DNA of 64,000 bases, from assembly GCF_014397785.1 (NCBI RefSeq), contig NZ_VZQQ01000014.1:1-64000 (forward strand), written 5' to 3'. Source of the DNA: Paraburkholderia podalyriae (GTDB taxonomy: Bacteria; Pseudomonadota; Gammaproteobacteria; Burkholderiales; Burkholderiaceae). Positions 37,610 to 46,117 of this stretch are shown piece after piece. The stretch's first letter is position 1. Every line of letters begins with the position of its first letter. The translations under genes were made by a program, and so were the position numbers. The notes beneath the pieces are model-generated. The model did no database searches, was not told the origin of the DNA, and worked only from the letters and a program-made list of their open reading frames with translations.

Positions 37610-39334
37610 TCACAACGACGCCTGCTCCGGTATTTCTCCCCCCACCGCAAACCACGCCTCGCAGTGCCGTACCAGACCGTGCAGGTCCGAGCCGGTGCGT
37701 CCGCGCGCGCTGATATAGCCGTCGGGCCGCACCAGATAAAACGACGGCCGCGTGCGCCCATACGATTCGGACAGCGCCGGGCCGCCATCACCGGTCGTAT
37801 CCGTGACGCGCCAGATGCGCACCGCGTTCGGCAGCAGCCGCTCCACCGCGGCGGCGAGCTTTTCCAGCTCCGGGTCCGGCGGCGCCGCATGTTTCGCGGC
37901 CGGGTCGAGCGGCGTGTCGTCGACGGGCAACGGCGGCACCAGCAAAAACAGCGAGAAGAACGCCGGATCGTGCAGATCGAAAATGCAGCCGACGCCCGGA
38001 GCACGACCGAGCGGACCGTCGACGACGTGCACAAGCGCATCGGGCGCGCGCTCTCCCGCGCGCGGGCCGCCGTCGAGCACGCGTTCGAGCGTCAGCGGAC
38101 TGCGTCGGTACTGGATCGACAGCTCGCTGATCGTCGCGCGCGCGGCATCGCGCAGCGGACCGAACGCGGCCAGCACCGGCATCACGCGCTCGCGCAGCAG
38201 CTTCAGCGGACCGTGATCGGCCTCGGCCATCTGCGTGATGAAACCGGTCTGCCGCAACACCTCGCGTTCGATCGGATGCCGTTCGGCGTGGTACGTGTCG
38301 AGCAGGCGATCCGGCGCCGCGCCACCGATCACGCGCGCGAGCTTCCAGCCGAGGTTGAGCGCTTCCTGGATGCCGGTGTTCATGCCCTGCGCGGCCGCGG
38401 GGCTGTGCACGTGCGCGGCATCGCCGGCGAGGAAGATGCGGCCTACGCGCAGCCGATCGACCATCCGGCTATTCACATGGAAATACGCCGACCACGCGAG
38501 GTCCGACACGTCGACGCGCTCGCGCACGCGTCGCGCGATCAGCGCCTTGCATTGTTCGAGCGACGGCGCCGGCGTCGCGTCCAGCGGCGGCTCGCCGAGC
38601 ACCGCGGGGGTCGGCGCCGCGGCGCTGCCCGACGGCTCGACCGCGTGATCGGCGATCAGGCGATGGCGGCCATGGCCCATCGGAAACAGCGCGACGAGAC
38701 CGTCGGCGGACGCGAAGATCTGGAACTCGTCGTCGGGCCAGTCGGTTTCCGCGTGCAGGTCGGCGAGCAGGAAGGTCTGGTCGATGGTCTTGCCCTCGAA
38801 GTTCAGGCCGAGGCGATGGCGAATCGCGCTGTGCGCGCCGTCGGCCGCGATCAGATACGACGGGCGCATGGTTTCCGTGTGGCCGTTGGCGCGGCGCAGC
38901 GTCGTCTGAATGCTCGCGGAGCCTTGCATGAACGCCATCAGCTCGACGCCGCGCTCGACCGTCACGCCGAGCGTCGCCAGATGCTCGGTCAGAAGCCGCT
39001 CGGTTACCGACTGGTCGAGAAACAGCAGATAGGGATAGCGCGTGTGCAGCGGATCGAAATCGAGCTGCGCAAGCCGCGTACCGTTCGAAAACAGATTCGC
39101 GACGCGCGCGCGATGGCCAAGCTCGAGAAACGGCTCGATCAGCCGATGCTGCTCGAGCAGTTCGAGCGTGCGTGCCTGAATGCCGATCGCGCGCGAGTGC
39201 GGATTCGGCTGCGGCGCCTTGTCGATCAGACGCACAGGGATGTGGGCGCGCGCGAGACTCATCGCTGCGGCAAGTCCGGTGGGACCAGCCCCGACGATCA
39301 GCACCGGCGACGCGTCGTAGGCGGCAGCGTCCAT
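37610..39334 (-). CDS. FAD-dependent aromatic monooxygenase (class A, PHBH fold)
   Basis: A 574-residue flavoprotein hydroxylase. The N-terminal FAD motif is GAGPTG (residues 15-20), the middle motif is YLIAADGAHSAIRHRLG (Asp-Gly), and the second FAD motif is GRIFLAGDAAHVHSPAAAQGMNTG. The C-terminal thioredoxin-like domain (about 410-574, with FYLVRPDGYISARGR) is that of phenol- and MHPCO-type hydroxylases. The substrate, probably a phenol, is unknown. The ATG at 39334 is preferred over a TTG seven codons upstream. It is convergent with fdsD and not functionally linked to it. Confidence 0.88.
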   Translation of the reverse strand: MDAAAYDASPVLIVGAGPTGLAAAMSLARAHIPVRLIDKAPQPNPHSRAIGIQARTLELLEQHRLIEPFLELGHRARVANLFSNGTRLAQLDFDPLHTRYPYLLFLDQSVTERLLTEHLATLGVTVERGVELMAFMQGSASIQTTLRRANGHTETMRPSYLIAADGAHSAIRHRLGLNFEGKTIDQTFLLADLHAETDWPDDEFQIFASADGLVALFPMGHGRHRLIADHAVEPSGSAAAPTPAVLGEPPLDATPAPSLEQCKALIARRVRERVDVSDLAWSAYFHVNSRMVDRLRVGRIFLAGDAAHVHSPAAAQGMNTGIQEALNLGWKLARVIGGAAPDRLLDTYHAERHPIEREVLRQTGFITQMAEADHGPLKLLRERVMPVLAAFGPLRDAARATISELSIQYRRSPLTLERVLDGGPRAGERAPDALVHVVDGPLGRAPGVGCIFDLHDPAFFSLFLLVPPLPVDDTPLDPAAKHAAPPDPELEKLAAAVERLLPNAVRIWRVTDTTGDGGPALSESYGRTRPSFYLVRPDGYISARGRTGSDLHGLVRHCEAWFAVGGEIPEQASL

Positions 39335-39469
39335 GCGGAACTCCGGAGGCAACAATGCGTTCTAGTGTACGCCGCCGCTCCTGCGCGCACGATCCGCGCG
39401 AATCCGGGCCCCTTGCGCAAGTATGGGAAAATGCGGCCTCGTCTGATTGATTCGAATGCCCTCCCCGTC

Positions 39470-41317
39470 ATGCAACCTGTATTTGACCGCGCGTTCGCGG
39501 CGCATCGTGACGGCCGCCTCGACGACGCCGAACGCGGCTACCGCGCCACGCTCGACCACAATCCCAGCCATGTCGACGCGCTGCATCTGCTCGGCGTGCT
39601 GCGCCACCAGCAGGGCCAGCACGCCGAAGCCGCGGCGCTCGTGCGGCGCGCGGTCGGCCTGCGCCCCGAAGACGCGGCGCTGCAGCTGAACCTCGGCAAC
39701 GCGCTGAAGGCGCTCGGCCAGATCGACGCCGCGATCGAGCAGTTCCGCAACGCGCTGACGCTCGCGCCGACCTTTCCGATGGCGCACTACAACCTCGGCA
39801 ACGCGTACGCGTCGCTAGGCCGTCACGAAGACGCCGCCGATGCGTTCGAACGCTCGCTGCGCCTGCAGCCGGACGACGCGTCGTCGCACAACAATCTCGG
39901 CAACGCGCTGCACGCGCTCGGCCGTCACGCGGACGCGATCGCGTCGTTCCGGCGCGCGCTCGAGCTGCGCCCCGGTCATGCGGGCGCGCTGAACAACCTG
40001 GGCATGTCGCTGAACGCGCTCGATCGGCCGAACGAGGCGGTGCCCTGCTTCGAGGCCGCGCTCGCCGCCGAGCCCCGCTTCGTCGCCGCGCATTTCAATC
40101 TCGCGAATACATTCGATGCGATCGGCCGCCATGCGCAGGCGGTCGCGTCGTTTGAAGCGGCGCTGCGTCTGCAGCCGAACCTGCCGCCCGCGATCTATGG
40201 CATGGGCAACGCGCTCGCGGCGCTCGGCCGTGCCGAACAGGCGCTGCCACATCTCGAGCGCGCGGTCGGGCTCGATCCGCAATTCGCGCTTGCGTGGCTT
40301 GCGCTCGGCACCGCGCACCAGGCGCTCGGCGCGCACGCGGCCGCGGTGCGCGCGCTCGACCAGGCGCTGCGGCTGCGTCCCGATCTCGCGTCCGCGCATA
40401 TGAACCGCGCGCTCGCCTGGCTCGCGATGCGCGACTTCGAGCGCGGGCTGCCCGAATACGAATGGCGGTTGCAAACCGCCGCGCAACCGGCGATCCAGAC
40501 GTTGCCGCGCTGGCACGGCGAGTCAATCGACAAGCACACGCTGCTGATCCATGCCGAACAGGGTTTCGGCGACACGTTGCAGTTCGTGCGCTTCGTACCG
40601 CTTGCCGCGCAACGCGCCGCGCGCGTCGTGCTCGAAGTGCAGCCGCAGTTGGTGCCGCTGCTCGCGCCCGCCGCGCAGAGGTGGCGGGTGTCGCTGATCG
40701 CTCAGGGCCAGCCGCGCCCCGCCGCCGATCTGCAGATTCCGCTGCTGAGTCTGCCGCTCGCGCTCGGCACGCGCTACGACACGATCGACGCGCGCACGCC
40801 GTATCTGAACGTGCCGCCGGCCTATGGCCGCAAATGGCGCGGCTCGCTCGGCGGTCAGGCGAAGCGCAAGATCGGGCTCGCGTGGTCGGGGCGCATCCAG
40901 CGCAACGAAACCCGTACGATGCCGCTCGCCGCGCTCGAGCCGCTGTTCGCGCTGAACGGGATCGACTGGATCGTGCTGCAGCCCGATCTGTCGGAACACG
41001 AACGTGCGGCGCTCGACGCGCATCCGCGGGCGGCCGCGATCCATCGCTTCGACCATCGCATCGGCGACTTCGCGGATACCGCGGCGATCGTCGAGCGGCT
41101 CGACGCGGTGGTGTCGATCGACACGTCGATCGCGCACCTCGCGGGCGCGCTGCGCAAGCCGCTATGGCTGATGCTGCCGTTCGCCGCCGACTGGCGCTGG
41201 TTCGACGGCGACACGCGTAGCCCCTGGTATCCCGGTGCGACGCTCGTGCGTCAGCCGAGGCCGGGCGCGTGGGATGAAGTCGTCGATGTGGTCGCCAATG
41301 AATTGCGGCACGGTTAG
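39470..41317 (+). CDS. TPR protein with C-terminal glycosyltransferase-like domain
   Basis: A 615-residue protein. Residues about 5-330 are some ten tandem TPR units, each with the N-x-G-N-A-L-x-A-L-G-R pattern. Residues about 350-615 resemble the glycosyltransferase (GT-B, GT41/GT9-like) domain found in bacterial TPR proteins: LLIHAEQGFGDTLQFVRFVP, IGLAWSGRIQRNE, then SIDTSIAHLAGALRKPLWLMLP for the nucleotide-sugar site. Eukaryotic O-GlcNAc transferase has the same order, but the bacterial acceptors are mostly unknown. An upstream in-frame ATG at 39431 is possible. A strong terminator follows. Confidence 0.85.
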   Translation: MQPVFDRAFAAHRDGRLDDAERGYRATLDHNPSHVDALHLLGVLRHQQGQHAEAAALVRRAVGLRPEDAALQLNLGNALKALGQIDAAIEQFRNALTLAPTFPMAHYNLGNAYASLGRHEDAADAFERSLRLQPDDASSHNNLGNALHALGRHADAIASFRRALELRPGHAGALNNLGMSLNALDRPNEAVPCFEAALAAEPRFVAAHFNLANTFDAIGRHAQAVASFEAALRLQPNLPPAIYGMGNALAALGRAEQALPHLERAVGLDPQFALAWLALGTAHQALGAHAAAVRALDQALRLRPDLASAHMNRALAWLAMRDFERGLPEYEWRLQTAAQPAIQTLPRWHGESIDKHTLLIHAEQGFGDTLQFVRFVPLAAQRAARVVLEVQPQLVPLLAPAAQRWRVSLIAQGQPRPAADLQIPLLSLPLALGTRYDTIDARTPYLNVPPAYGRKWRGSLGGQAKRKIGLAWSGRIQRNETRTMPLAALEPLFALNGIDWIVLQPDLSEHERAALDAHPRAAAIHRFDHRIGDFADTAAIVERLDAVVSIDTSIAHLAGALRKPLWLMLPFAADWRWFDGDTRSPWYPGATLVRQPRPGAWDEVVDVVANELRHG

Positions 41318-41342
41318 CCACGAACAGCCATGCGCCGCCAAC

Positions 41343-41370
41343 AAAAAACCCCGCTGTCGCGGGGTTTTTT
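41343..41370. terminator. Bidirectional intrinsic terminator after the TPR gene
   Basis: AAAAAACCCCGC and GCGGGGTTTTTT pair perfectly around TGTC, giving T-runs on both strands. It can end the TPR gene from the left, and would have ended the now broken transporter gene from the right. Confidence 0.92.
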
Positions 41371-41395
41371 GCTTTCAGAAGACGAGGCGAACCCG

Positions 41396-41699
41396 TCAGG
41401 CCGCCCGATACTGATTGCGCGCCTCCGGCGTGCGGTACAGGAACAGCGTCGCGAGCAGACGCGCGAACGATCGCGCCAAGCCGACGCATCAGGAAGCCCT
41501 CGCCGAACACGGACAGCGACAGCATCAGCGACGCGAATTCGCTGCCGCTCGGGAAGTAGGTCTTGGCGATCGCCGAAGCGTAGTAGCCATAGACCATGAA
41601 GTCGTACATCTCAAGAAAGTTGCCGCTGACGACGCGGAACACTGTCTTGACCCTGGATTCTTCCGTGGTGGAAGCGGCGTCGGTCGCAGTGGAGATGAC
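41396..41699 (-). pseudogene. Remnant of an MFS citrate/dicarboxylate:proton symporter
   Basis: The N-terminal part reads TTEESRVKTVFRVVSGNF, LEMYDFMVYGYYASAIAKTYF and SLMLSLSVFGEGFLMRRLGAIV, the start of CitA/CitH-type MFS symporters. Just after GAIV the frame breaks. In another frame comes the C-terminal tail ARLLATLFLYRTPEARNQYRAA and a stop. About 340 middle residues of a normal 430-residue transporter are missing, so the gene suffered a large internal deletion plus frameshift and is not functional. The original start codon is unclear; GTG at 41699 is the nearest. Confidence 0.82.
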
Positions 41700-41954
41700 A
41701 CTCTCGGATAGGCCCGCCGCCCTGTCGGACGGATCGACGCGGACGGTGACGAGCGGGCAGTTGGGAGGATCCACTGCGTTTGGCAAGCGGATGCCATCCG
41801 ATACCAGGGTAAACGCTTAGCTTGATGCGGGGCCGATGCCACGTAATGTTACTGGTGATGAGGTCGCCACGAAACGCATACAGTTTGCTTACGCGCGACA
41901 CTAACGGGCGGACCGGTAGGCTGTCCGCGCGAGACCATTCCGTTGACCACTCCG

Positions 41955-42482
41955 ATGCGAACCACCACTCCTGCTCTTTCCGTGCGCCCCGCCATGCTCG
42001 AGGACGCCTCGCTGATTGCGTCGATCCATAGCGTCAGTTGGCAGGCGACCTATCGCGGTCTGTTGCCCGACGCGTTCCTCGATGGCGAAGTCACGCGCGA
42101 ACGCGCCGCCTATTGGGAAGCGCGTCTCGGCGCGCCGGGCGGCGAGCACCGCATCGTGCTGATCGCCGAGCTGGCTGGCGAGCCGACCGGCTTCGTGTGT
42201 GTCGAGCGTCAGCCCGAGTCCGCGTGGGGCGTGCTGCTCGACAACCTGCATGCGCTGCCTGGTTATCAGGGCATCGGCGTCGGCAAAACGCTGATGCGCG
42301 CGGCCGTTGACTGGGCGCGCGCGCAGGGCGAGGCACAGCTCTATCTGTACGTGCTCGAGGGCAATACCGCGGCGATCGGCTTCTACGAACGGCACGGCTG
42401 GCAGTTCGTCGGCGCGGAGCCCGACCATATGGGTGGCGTGGATATCACCGCGTTGCGCTACGTGTACCGCTTGAAGCCTTGA
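41955..42482 (+). CDS. GNAT family N-acetyltransferase
   Basis: A 175-residue acetyltransferase. The beta-4/alpha-3 acetyl-CoA motif is LHALPGYQGIGVGKTLMRAAVDWA, followed by LYVLEGNTAAIGFYERHGWQ, the standard motif A and B order. The early segment VRPAMLEDASLIASIHSVSWQATYRGLLPDAFLD is shared with many small-molecule GNATs. The ATG at 41955 is chosen over a TTG four codons earlier. The substrate is unknown. Confidence 0.88.
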   Translation: MRTTTPALSVRPAMLEDASLIASIHSVSWQATYRGLLPDAFLDGEVTRERAAYWEARLGAPGGEHRIVLIAELAGEPTGFVCVERQPESAWGVLLDNLHALPGYQGIGVGKTLMRAAVDWARAQGEAQLYLYVLEGNTAAIGFYERHGWQFVGAEPDHMGGVDITALRYVYRLKP

Positions 42483-42593
42483 ACGTCGCGGCGACGGCGC
42501 GTGCGCTGATGTCTTCGTTTTCGGAGTCATCTGAAGGCTGGACGACGTAGTTTCGAGGGATCATTTTCTGTTGCCGATGGCTTCAGGAAACCG

Positions 42594-43622
42594 ATGACCA
42601 GCATGCCGCTCACCTTGATCGAAGGCGCATTCGCGCTTCCCCGTCTCCGTCCGCTCGACCGCCTGCCCGAACCGTTCGGCCGTGACTGGGCGTTGCGGCC
42701 CGTCCGTCAGCGCTGGCGGGCCGGACTCGATTCGCTGTACACCGCGTTGCTGCGCACCGTCTGCATCCGGGATCCGCGGTTGCTGTCGTATGCGCAGTGG
42801 GTGTCGATCGACGGCGTGCTGATCGGTGCGAAGCGTCCGGCAGAGGCGCGCGTCGCGCACGCCACGCAGCCTGCCGGTGAACCTGCGCGTACCGCTACCG
42901 CGGCGCGTCCCGTTACGCAACGGAAGGTGCCTCAGGGTCCAATGCGAATTGCGCTCAAGGCCCGCTCGCCGCGAATCGCGCAGCGGCGCACTGTGTGGCA
43001 TCGGCGTACGGTCGCGGTGAGCGCCGGCGTAATCGGCTGCGTCGCGGTGTTGGCGTGGTGGATGGTCGATCAGCCTGTGGCACCTCGGCTCATGGCCTCT
43101 GACATGCTGGAATCGGCGCAAGCCCTGATCGCGCGTCGTGACGCGCCGGCGCCGGTAGAAGAACGTCGTGCGCAGCATCAGGTTGCCAGACCCGAAGCGC
43201 CAGTGATCGCCGAGGCCGTCGCACCCGCTCCTGTGCTCCCGCCATTACCTGCCAACGTGGCCGCCGCCGCGCTCGCGCCGATAGCGGCTTCGCCTCAGCG
43301 CAACACCACGCGACACGAGCCCGCGCCACGTGAGGTGATTCGCTCATCTGCTGCGCGTCGTGTGCTTCGCGCGCAAGCGCATCCGCTTCCGGTGAATCGC
43401 CGTGCCGCGAATGCGTCGTTGCATGATTCGCGCGTGCAAAATGCCCGATCTGGCGAACACGAATACGCTGACGTGACGACGTTCGCCATGATGTCCTTGC
43501 GCGACATCGCGCCGCTGCCGCGTTCCGCCGTGTCGAACCATCTGCCGGCAAGCAGCACCGAGTGGATGAACCACATGGCGCAGCGTCGCGTCACCGAAAT
43601 CCCGCAACAATTCGCGCCATGA
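42594..43622 (+). CDS. Hypothetical single-pass membrane protein with Pro/Ala-rich periplasmic tail
   Basis: A 342-residue protein that I do not recognise. Residues 1-80 are a compact, possibly folded cytoplasmic region (LIEGAFALPRLRPL; WVSIDGVLIGAKRPAEARVA). A basic linker and one transmembrane segment (about 139-158, VAVSAGVIGCVAVLAWWMV) follow, then about 180 residues rich in Ala, Pro and Arg. Topology is therefore N-in, C-out. It is convergent with the DUF2968 gene, 19 bases apart. Codon use resembles its neighbours. Confidence 0.65.
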   Translation: MTSMPLTLIEGAFALPRLRPLDRLPEPFGRDWALRPVRQRWRAGLDSLYTALLRTVCIRDPRLLSYAQWVSIDGVLIGAKRPAEARVAHATQPAGEPARTATAARPVTQRKVPQGPMRIALKARSPRIAQRRTVWHRRTVAVSAGVIGCVAVLAWWMVDQPVAPRLMASDMLESAQALIARRDAPAPVEERRAQHQVARPEAPVIAEAVAPAPVLPPLPANVAAAALAPIAASPQRNTTRHEPAPREVIRSSAARRVLRAQAHPLPVNRRAANASLHDSRVQNARSGEHEYADVTTFAMMSLRDIAPLPRSAVSNHLPASSTEWMNHMAQRRVTEIPQQFAP

Positions 43623-43641
43623 GCGCCGCCATTCCTCGCTG

Positions 43642-44355
43642 TTACCTCGGCGCAGGCAAACCGGCTTCCGTCTGCTGCTGCAAACGCGCGACCTCGCTTC
43701 GAAGCTGACCCAATTGCGCCTGCGCGTTGTCGCGCTCCGCGCGCAGCGCGAGCGCCTCGTCGTGCGTCTGACGCTGACGGTCGTCGACCGTCGCCTGCTG
43801 CGTGCGGGCGACGTCGAGATCGGCCTGCAGCCGTTGCGCCTGCTGCCGCGATATCGCGATGATGCCTTGCAGATTCGCATTCTGCGCCTGCAAACGCGTG
43901 CGACGAATTTCGATGTCCGCGAGCTGCTGCGTCTGCTGCGCGAATGCGGCGTAGATCGCCTCCGCGCGTTCCGCTGAATCGCTGCTGATCACGCGCCAAA
44001 AATGCCTGTTCTGAAACAACGCGACGTAGTACGTGATCTGCCGCGGATAGAAGAACAGGCTCGCACCGTAGCTGCCGTTGTAGGTCGTGCGCAGTTCGCT
44101 GAGGTTGGCATCGTGGATCAGTTGCATCAGTTCGGCGACGTCGCCGCGCGCCCCGGCGGGTGTATCTGCGGGCACCGCGGGTGCATTGTCGGAGCGAGCG
44201 CCAACCTCTTGTGGCGTCAGCTCGCCCAGAGCCGGCCGCGTGCCCGCCAGCGGCACCCTGGCGCCGTCCTGCTGCGCCATTGAGAAACCCGCATGCCACA
44301 ACGCGTAGGCACCGGCGAGCAACACCACGCACCGAACAATCAAGGAGTACTTCAT
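43642..44355 (-). CDS. DUF2968 domain-containing exported protein
   Basis: A 237-residue protein with an N-terminal signal or anchor (MKYSLIVRCVVLLAGAYALW). The conserved DUF2968 core begins LSELRTTYNGSYGASLFFYP and continues ITYYVALFQNRHFWRVISSD. A long coiled-coil tail (about 145-230) rich in Gln, Arg and Ala follows. DUF2968 is found mainly in Burkholderiaceae and has no established function; a role in the envelope is plausible. The ATG at 44355 is chosen because the hydrophobic segment begins there. Confidence 0.82.
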   Translation of the reverse strand: MKYSLIVRCVVLLAGAYALWHAGFSMAQQDGARVPLAGTRPALGELTPQEVGARSDNAPAVPADTPAGARGDVAELMQLIHDANLSELRTTYNGSYGASLFFYPRQITYYVALFQNRHFWRVISSDSAERAEAIYAAFAQQTQQLADIEIRRTRLQAQNANLQGIIAISRQQAQRLQADLDVARTQQATVDDRQRQTHDEALALRAERDNAQAQLGQLRSEVARLQQQTEAGLPAPR

Positions 44356-44538
44356 AACTGGCCGCTCCACGCAAATCCACAATAGCGTTGGATTATCGCT
44401 TGGATTTACCGTGACGCGAAGCGCCTGGCCACCGCGTGGACCCGCTCGAAATCGAGATAGATCGCGGGACCGGAACGCAGCCGCGGCAGCATGTTCACAC
44501 TCGACCGTGCATGCCGCGCCAACGCAAACCCGCCGCGC

Positions 44539-45990
44539 TTAGAACCGCGTCTCGCGCGCGACCCGCAGGAAGGTATCGAGCAACGGCGTGCAATCGAGCA
44601 GCTCCGGCCCGCCCGCGCGATGAAACTCCGGGTGCCATTGCACGCCCATCACGAACGGTGCGCGCCGGTAGCGCACGGCCTCGATGATGCCGTCCGACGC
44701 CGACACCGCCTCGATATTCAGATCACGGCCCAGCGTCTTCACCGCCTGATGGTGGATCGAGTTGACGATCGCGTCGCGTCGCCCGGGGAACATGTTCACC
44801 AGCGTCGAGCCATCCGGAAAGTGCACGCCGTGCCGGTGCTGATCATAGTTCTCGTTGACGTGAGCGTTCGCGGTCGGCACTTCAGTCGCGATGTCCTGGT
44901 ACAGCGTGCCGCCGAACGCGACGTTGATCAGCTGGCAGCCACGGCACACGCCGAGCACCGGCTTGCCCGACTCGACGAACTCGTGCAGCAGCTCGAGCTC
45001 GTACATGTCGCGCACGCGGTCGCCGGGCCATTCGTGGCTGTTCGCCGCTTCCGCATAGGTCTGCGGCGACACGTCGGCGCCGCCTTGCAGCAGCAGGCCA
45101 TCGAGATGCTTCGCATAGTCGCGCAGACGGATGTTGCTCGGGTGCAGCATACCCTGATGACCGACGGTCGGAATCATGAACACCAGTACGTCGCGTGACA
45201 TCACCCAGTGCGCGATCGACTCCTCCAGGTACTGCAGCGTCTTGCCGCGCAAGCCCTTCGCGCCCGGTTCCGGGTGGAAGATGCGCGCCGACACGCCGAT
45301 GCGCAGTGTGCGCTGCGTGATCCGCTGCCCCGCGCGATCGAACAACTGCCGCGCCCGCGCCGCGATGATGCGGCCGAACACGCTCCACGCCGAATCGCTC
45401 TGCTTCAGGTAACGCGGCGGCGACGGCGGAAGCGCGTTGGGCGGCGGCGGGTTGGTGGCGCTGAAATCGGGTGCGGCGCCGAAGCCGGGCGGCGGCGAGC
45501 CGGGCGCATGCTTCGTGGGCGCGGCGGCTTCCTCGGTGGCGATTTCATCGTCGGTGGCGATGTCCGCGGCGCTGACGTCGCCCGCGTGCGGCTCGCCGGC
45601 GGCCGCCGGCGGTTTCGCGACCGGATCGGGCTTCACGGTGGTCGCGCCGACGCTGCGCGTACCGCCGCGCCGCGCTTCGCGCTCGTGCACCGCGGCTTCC
45701 TGCCGCGCGGTCGATTCGGCGGCGGCGCTACGCGCCTCGGCCGCGTCGCGCAGCCGCGCCGTTCGCGGATCTTCGGGGGTGAGCGCCGATGCGCTGATCG
45801 GATCGTCGGTCGACGATCTCACCTTCGCCTGCTCGGCAGCCGGGCTCGTGTCTTTGGAGACCGACTGGGCGGCATCTTCATGCGACCGAGGGAGCGAGGC
45901 GGCCGGTTCGGCCGGCGCGCCGCTCGGCGCGGGTGAGGCCGGCTGCGGACTGCGGGTCGTGCCGGCGTTTTCGGGTTTGTTTTCGCTCAT
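44539..45990 (-). CDS. Class I glutamine amidotransferase-like hydrolase (PuuD/peptidase C26 type) with long N-terminal extension
   Basis: A 483-residue protein. The C-terminal 250 residues form a C26 domain: LDGLLLQGGADVSPQTY, the nucleophile elbow VLGVCRGCQLINVAFGGTLYQD, and the His-x-Glu of VQWHPEFHR. In E. coli the relative PuuD hydrolyses gamma-glutamyl-GABA in putrescine breakdown. The first about 200 residues are low-complexity, Ala/Pro/Glu/Thr-rich and probably disordered, ahead of a basic helix (IIAARARQLFDRAGQRI). The ATG at 45990 is preferred to a GTG at 46014. No other puu genes are nearby. Confidence 0.85.
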   Translation of the reverse strand: MSENKPENAGTTRSPQPASPAPSGAPAEPAASLPRSHEDAAQSVSKDTSPAAEQAKVRSSTDDPISASALTPEDPRTARLRDAAEARSAAAESTARQEAAVHEREARRGGTRSVGATTVKPDPVAKPPAAAGEPHAGDVSAADIATDDEIATEEAAAPTKHAPGSPPPGFGAAPDFSATNPPPPNALPPSPPRYLKQSDSAWSVFGRIIAARARQLFDRAGQRITQRTLRIGVSARIFHPEPGAKGLRGKTLQYLEESIAHWVMSRDVLVFMIPTVGHQGMLHPSNIRLRDYAKHLDGLLLQGGADVSPQTYAEAANSHEWPGDRVRDMYELELLHEFVESGKPVLGVCRGCQLINVAFGGTLYQDIATEVPTANAHVNENYDQHRHGVHFPDGSTLVNMFPGRRDAIVNSIHHQAVKTLGRDLNIEAVSASDGIIEAVRYRRAPFVMGVQWHPEFHRAGGPELLDCTPLLDTFLRVARETRF

Positions 45991-46117
45991 GACTGTCGGA
46001 CGGGCGCCTTGCACGCGAACGATGAATATGCCCTGATTATCCGTCAGTGCAGCAGGCCCCGCAAACCCGCAAACAATTACTCACATTGTTGCGAAGCGTT
46101 ACACCGAACGCGATGAG

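Noticed and set aside
37664..39469. 5' part of a 1217-codon plus-strand ORF ahead of the TPR protein
   Set aside because: This stretch is the reverse complement of the flavin monooxygenase gene. The Arg-rich translation has no motifs; only the part from 39470 is a real gene.
40095..41395. Long minus-strand ORF joined to the MFS remnant
   Set aside because: Past the transporter fragment it is antisense to the TPR gene and Arg/Ala-rich without domains. The frame stays open only because of the high GC content.
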